Below the pieces are notes generated by a model, which worked only from the letters and a program-made list of their open reading frames with translations, was not told the DNA's origin and did not search any database. A program made the position numbers and the translations under genes. A stretch of DNA of 22,903 nt, taken from contig JAWWPY010000605.1 of assembly GCA_033854735.1 (NCBI GenBank), positions 1-22,903 on the forward strand, written 5' to 3'. Of this stretch, positions 21,929 through 22,903 are shown piece by piece (the first letter of the stretch is position 1; each line of letters opens with the position of its first letter). The stretch is from JAWWPY01 sp033854735. GTDB lineage: Bacteria; Actinomycetota; Actinomycetes; Streptosporangiales; Streptosporangiaceae.

Positions 21929-22396
21929 ATGAACGACGACGACATGAATCCGGGCCTGCTCGTGGCGGACAGCGTGGAGCGGTGCCTCGACCTGGCCCGG
22001 ACATGGCACGCATGGGACGGCCGCCCCATCGCGGCCACCAACGACGGCAGGCCGAACACCTGGACACCGCACAAGGCCCTGCGCCGGATCGCCGACCATC
22101 TCCTGGACCACCTGCACGAGGTGGAGGCGCTCCTGGCCGGGGCCGAGCCAATGCCCGACGGGTGGCACGGCCGCCAGGTAACGCTCGACGCCGACTGGGC
22201 GCGCTTCACCGAGCCTGACTTCGACGAGGCCTGCTCCCGGCTCCGCCGGCTGGCGCGTTGCTACCTGCTCCGCTACGACACCGCCGGGCCGGCCTCCTGG
22301 GACGCGCCCCGGGGTGAAGCGCGGACCTTGCGCCAGATCGCCGGGCATGTCGCTGAGGTGACCTACTACGCCGAGCAAGTAGGCTCGCTGATCTGA
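21929..22396 (+). CDS. DinB-like four-helix-bundle protein
   Basis: The 155-residue protein is predicted to be mostly helical and resembles the DinB/YfiT-like superfamily. It has one His-rich helix early (RRIADHLLDHLHEVEALL) and another at the end (RQIAGHVAEVTYYAEQVG), matching the spaced His residues of the metal site. Many members are thiol-dependent transferases or have unknown roles. The ATG at 21929 has no ribosome site; a second ATG is at 21944. It is divergent from the ArsR-type regulator, which probably controls it. Its substrate is unknown. Confidence 0.7.
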   Translation: MNDDDMNPGLLVADSVERCLDLARTWHAWDGRPIAATNDGRPNTWTPHKALRRIADHLLDHLHEVEALLAGAEPMPDGWHGRQVTLDADWARFTEPDFDEACSRLRRLARCYLLRYDTAGPASWDAPRGEARTLRQIAGHVAEVTYYAEQVGSLI

Positions 22397-22419
22397 CGGT
22401 CTCGCAGCGCGGTGGCGAG

Positions 22420-22448
22420 TTTGCTCACCGGGCAGGATCGGCTACAGT
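22420..22448 (+). promoter_or_regulatory. Promoter of the tRNA cluster
   Basis: TTTGCT (22420-22425) and TACAGT (22443-22448) are spaced by 17 bp. They lie about 55 bp upstream of tRNA-Gly. This is the best sigma-A-like match in the gap after the DinB-like gene. Expected start is near 22455. Confidence 0.55.
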
Positions 22449-22503
22449 TCTGAACGCACACCCGCCCAGGCGGGGGTGCAGAGGCTCGCCTTGGCGGGCA
22501 CAC

Positions 22504-22576
22504 GCGGACGTGGCTCAGTTGGTAGAGCATCACCTTGCCAAGGTGAGGGTCGCGGGTTCGAATCCCGTCGTCCGCT
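22504..22576 (+). tRNA. tRNA-Gly (GCC)
   Basis: The acceptor GCGGACG pairs with CGTCCGC. The D arm is GCTCAGTTGGTAGAGC, and the anticodon stem CACCT/AGGTG holds the loop TGCC in TTGCCAA, giving anticodon GCC. The T arm is GCGGGTTCGAATCCCGT. The discriminator is T and no CCA is encoded. First gene of the cluster. Confidence 0.95.
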
Positions 22577-22664
22577 CGGAGGCGCCGGACGCCGTATCAC
22601 GCGGCCGATGGTCAGCACGGCTCCCGGGTATCCAGCGTGGACTCCCAGCCAGGGGGTTGTGGAT

Positions 22665-22736
22665 GGCGGAGTGGCCGAGTGGCTTAGGCAAGGGCCTGCA
22701 AAGCCCTGTACACGGGTTCGATTCCCGTCTCCGCCT
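22665..22736 (+). tRNA. tRNA-Cys (GCA)
   Basis: The acceptor GGCGGAG pairs with CTCCGCC. The anticodon stem AGGGC/GCCCT holds CTGCAAA with anticodon GCA. The T arm is ACGGGTTCGATTCCCGT and the discriminator is T, as usual for tRNA-Cys. No CCA is encoded. It lies 88 bp after tRNA-Gly and three bases before tRNA-Val. Confidence 0.95.
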
Positions 22737-22739
22737 CGA

Positions 22740-22814
22740 GGGCGGTTAGCTCAGTGGGAGAGCGCTTCGTTGACACCGAAGAGGTCACTGGTTCAATCCC
22801 AGTATCGCCCACCA
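22740..22814 (+). tRNA. tRNA-Val (GAC)
   Basis: The acceptor GGGCGGT pairs with ATCGCCC, with one G-U pair. The anticodon stem CTTCG/CGAAG holds TTGACAC with anticodon GAC. The T arm is CTGGTTCAATCCCAG. The discriminator A is followed by an encoded CCA (22812-22814), unlike the other three tRNAs in the window. It is the last of the Gly-Cys-Val group. Confidence 0.95.
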
Positions 22815-22828
22815 GTTAGTGCAGGTCA

Positions 22829-22860
22829 GAGGCCGGTTCCCCGGAGCGGGAACCGGCCTC
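22829..22860 (+). terminator. Terminator after the tRNA cluster
   Basis: A perfect 13-bp stem (22829-22841 with 22848-22860, GAGGCCGGTTCCC) has a six-base loop CGGAGC. It sits 14 bases after tRNA-Val. There is no strong T-run after it, only ATCATTT. The stem strength and position support termination of the tRNA transcript. Confidence 0.75.
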
Positions 22861-22865
22861 AAGAT

Positions 22866-22887
22866 CATTTGCCACCCATTTGCCACC
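22866..22887. repeat. 11-bp tandem repeat at right edge
   Basis: CATTTGCCACC is repeated exactly twice in tandem, just downstream of the tRNA-Val terminator. Its period is not a multiple of three. Confidence 0.8.
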
Positions 22888-22903
22888 AGGACGCGCCACG
22901 GTC

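Overview
The window is very GC-rich DNA from a high-GC actinobacterium. The gene set is one expected of a morphologically complex, spore-forming actinomycete: an SsgB-family sporulation protein, phosphatidylinositol mannoside (PIM) lipid synthesis, an EF-G2-type GTPase, and the pdxS/pdxT, yebC, ruvC neighbourhood. From what I remember of Streptomyces, the order thrS, HIT, pgsA, patB1, pimA, pdxS, pdxT, yebC, ruvC is also its conserved core order. I cannot assign a genus from the sequence alone.

Left part, 1-9365, all on the minus strand and read right to left. pgsA, patB1 and pimA are overlapping genes that build phosphatidylinositol and begin PIM synthesis. A LemA-like membrane protein follows. 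Next comes pdxS (PLP synthase), then two tandem proteins made only of a ClpC-type N-terminal domain plus a coiled coil and a tail. pdxT, yebC and an Eis-like acetyltransferase follow with start/stop overlaps, and then ruvC, which is cut by the window edge. The two ClpN genes split the usually adjacent pdxS and pdxT. A strong hairpin lies just after pdxS, and a second one abuts the pdxT ribosome binding site. ruvC has a LexA-type SOS box about 145 bp upstream.

Middle, 9366-16721. An EF-G2-like translational GTPase on the plus strand is divergent from pgsA and convergent with the HIT gene. On the minus strand are thrS followed by the HIT hydrolase, a membrane-anchored L,D-transpeptidase and a CorA-type metal transporter.

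Right part, 16722-22903. A lone tRNA-Val(CAC) on the minus strand is followed by ssgB on the plus strand behind a long non-coding leader. A minus-strand hutH-pabC pair comes next. An unusual C-rich, repeat-rich intergenic region with a perfect 22-bp inverted repeat lies upstream of hutH. A long ArsR-type regulator is divergent from a DinB-like protein. A tRNA-Gly/Cys/Val cluster with its own promoter and terminator closes the window.

A recurring trait is short tandem duplication. Arrays of 14-30 bp units occur in non-coding DNA (371-455, 569-676) and in frame in genes (eis-like 1417-1476, the second ClpN tail 4151-4225, the pgsA tail 8649-8753). A 24-bp unit is duplicated across the corA stop codon (15726-15773). 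The most interesting system is the ClpN pair: stand-alone ClpC2-like domains that keep the ligand-contact positions of ClpC but have no ATPase. They may act as sponges or adaptors for the ClpC protease.
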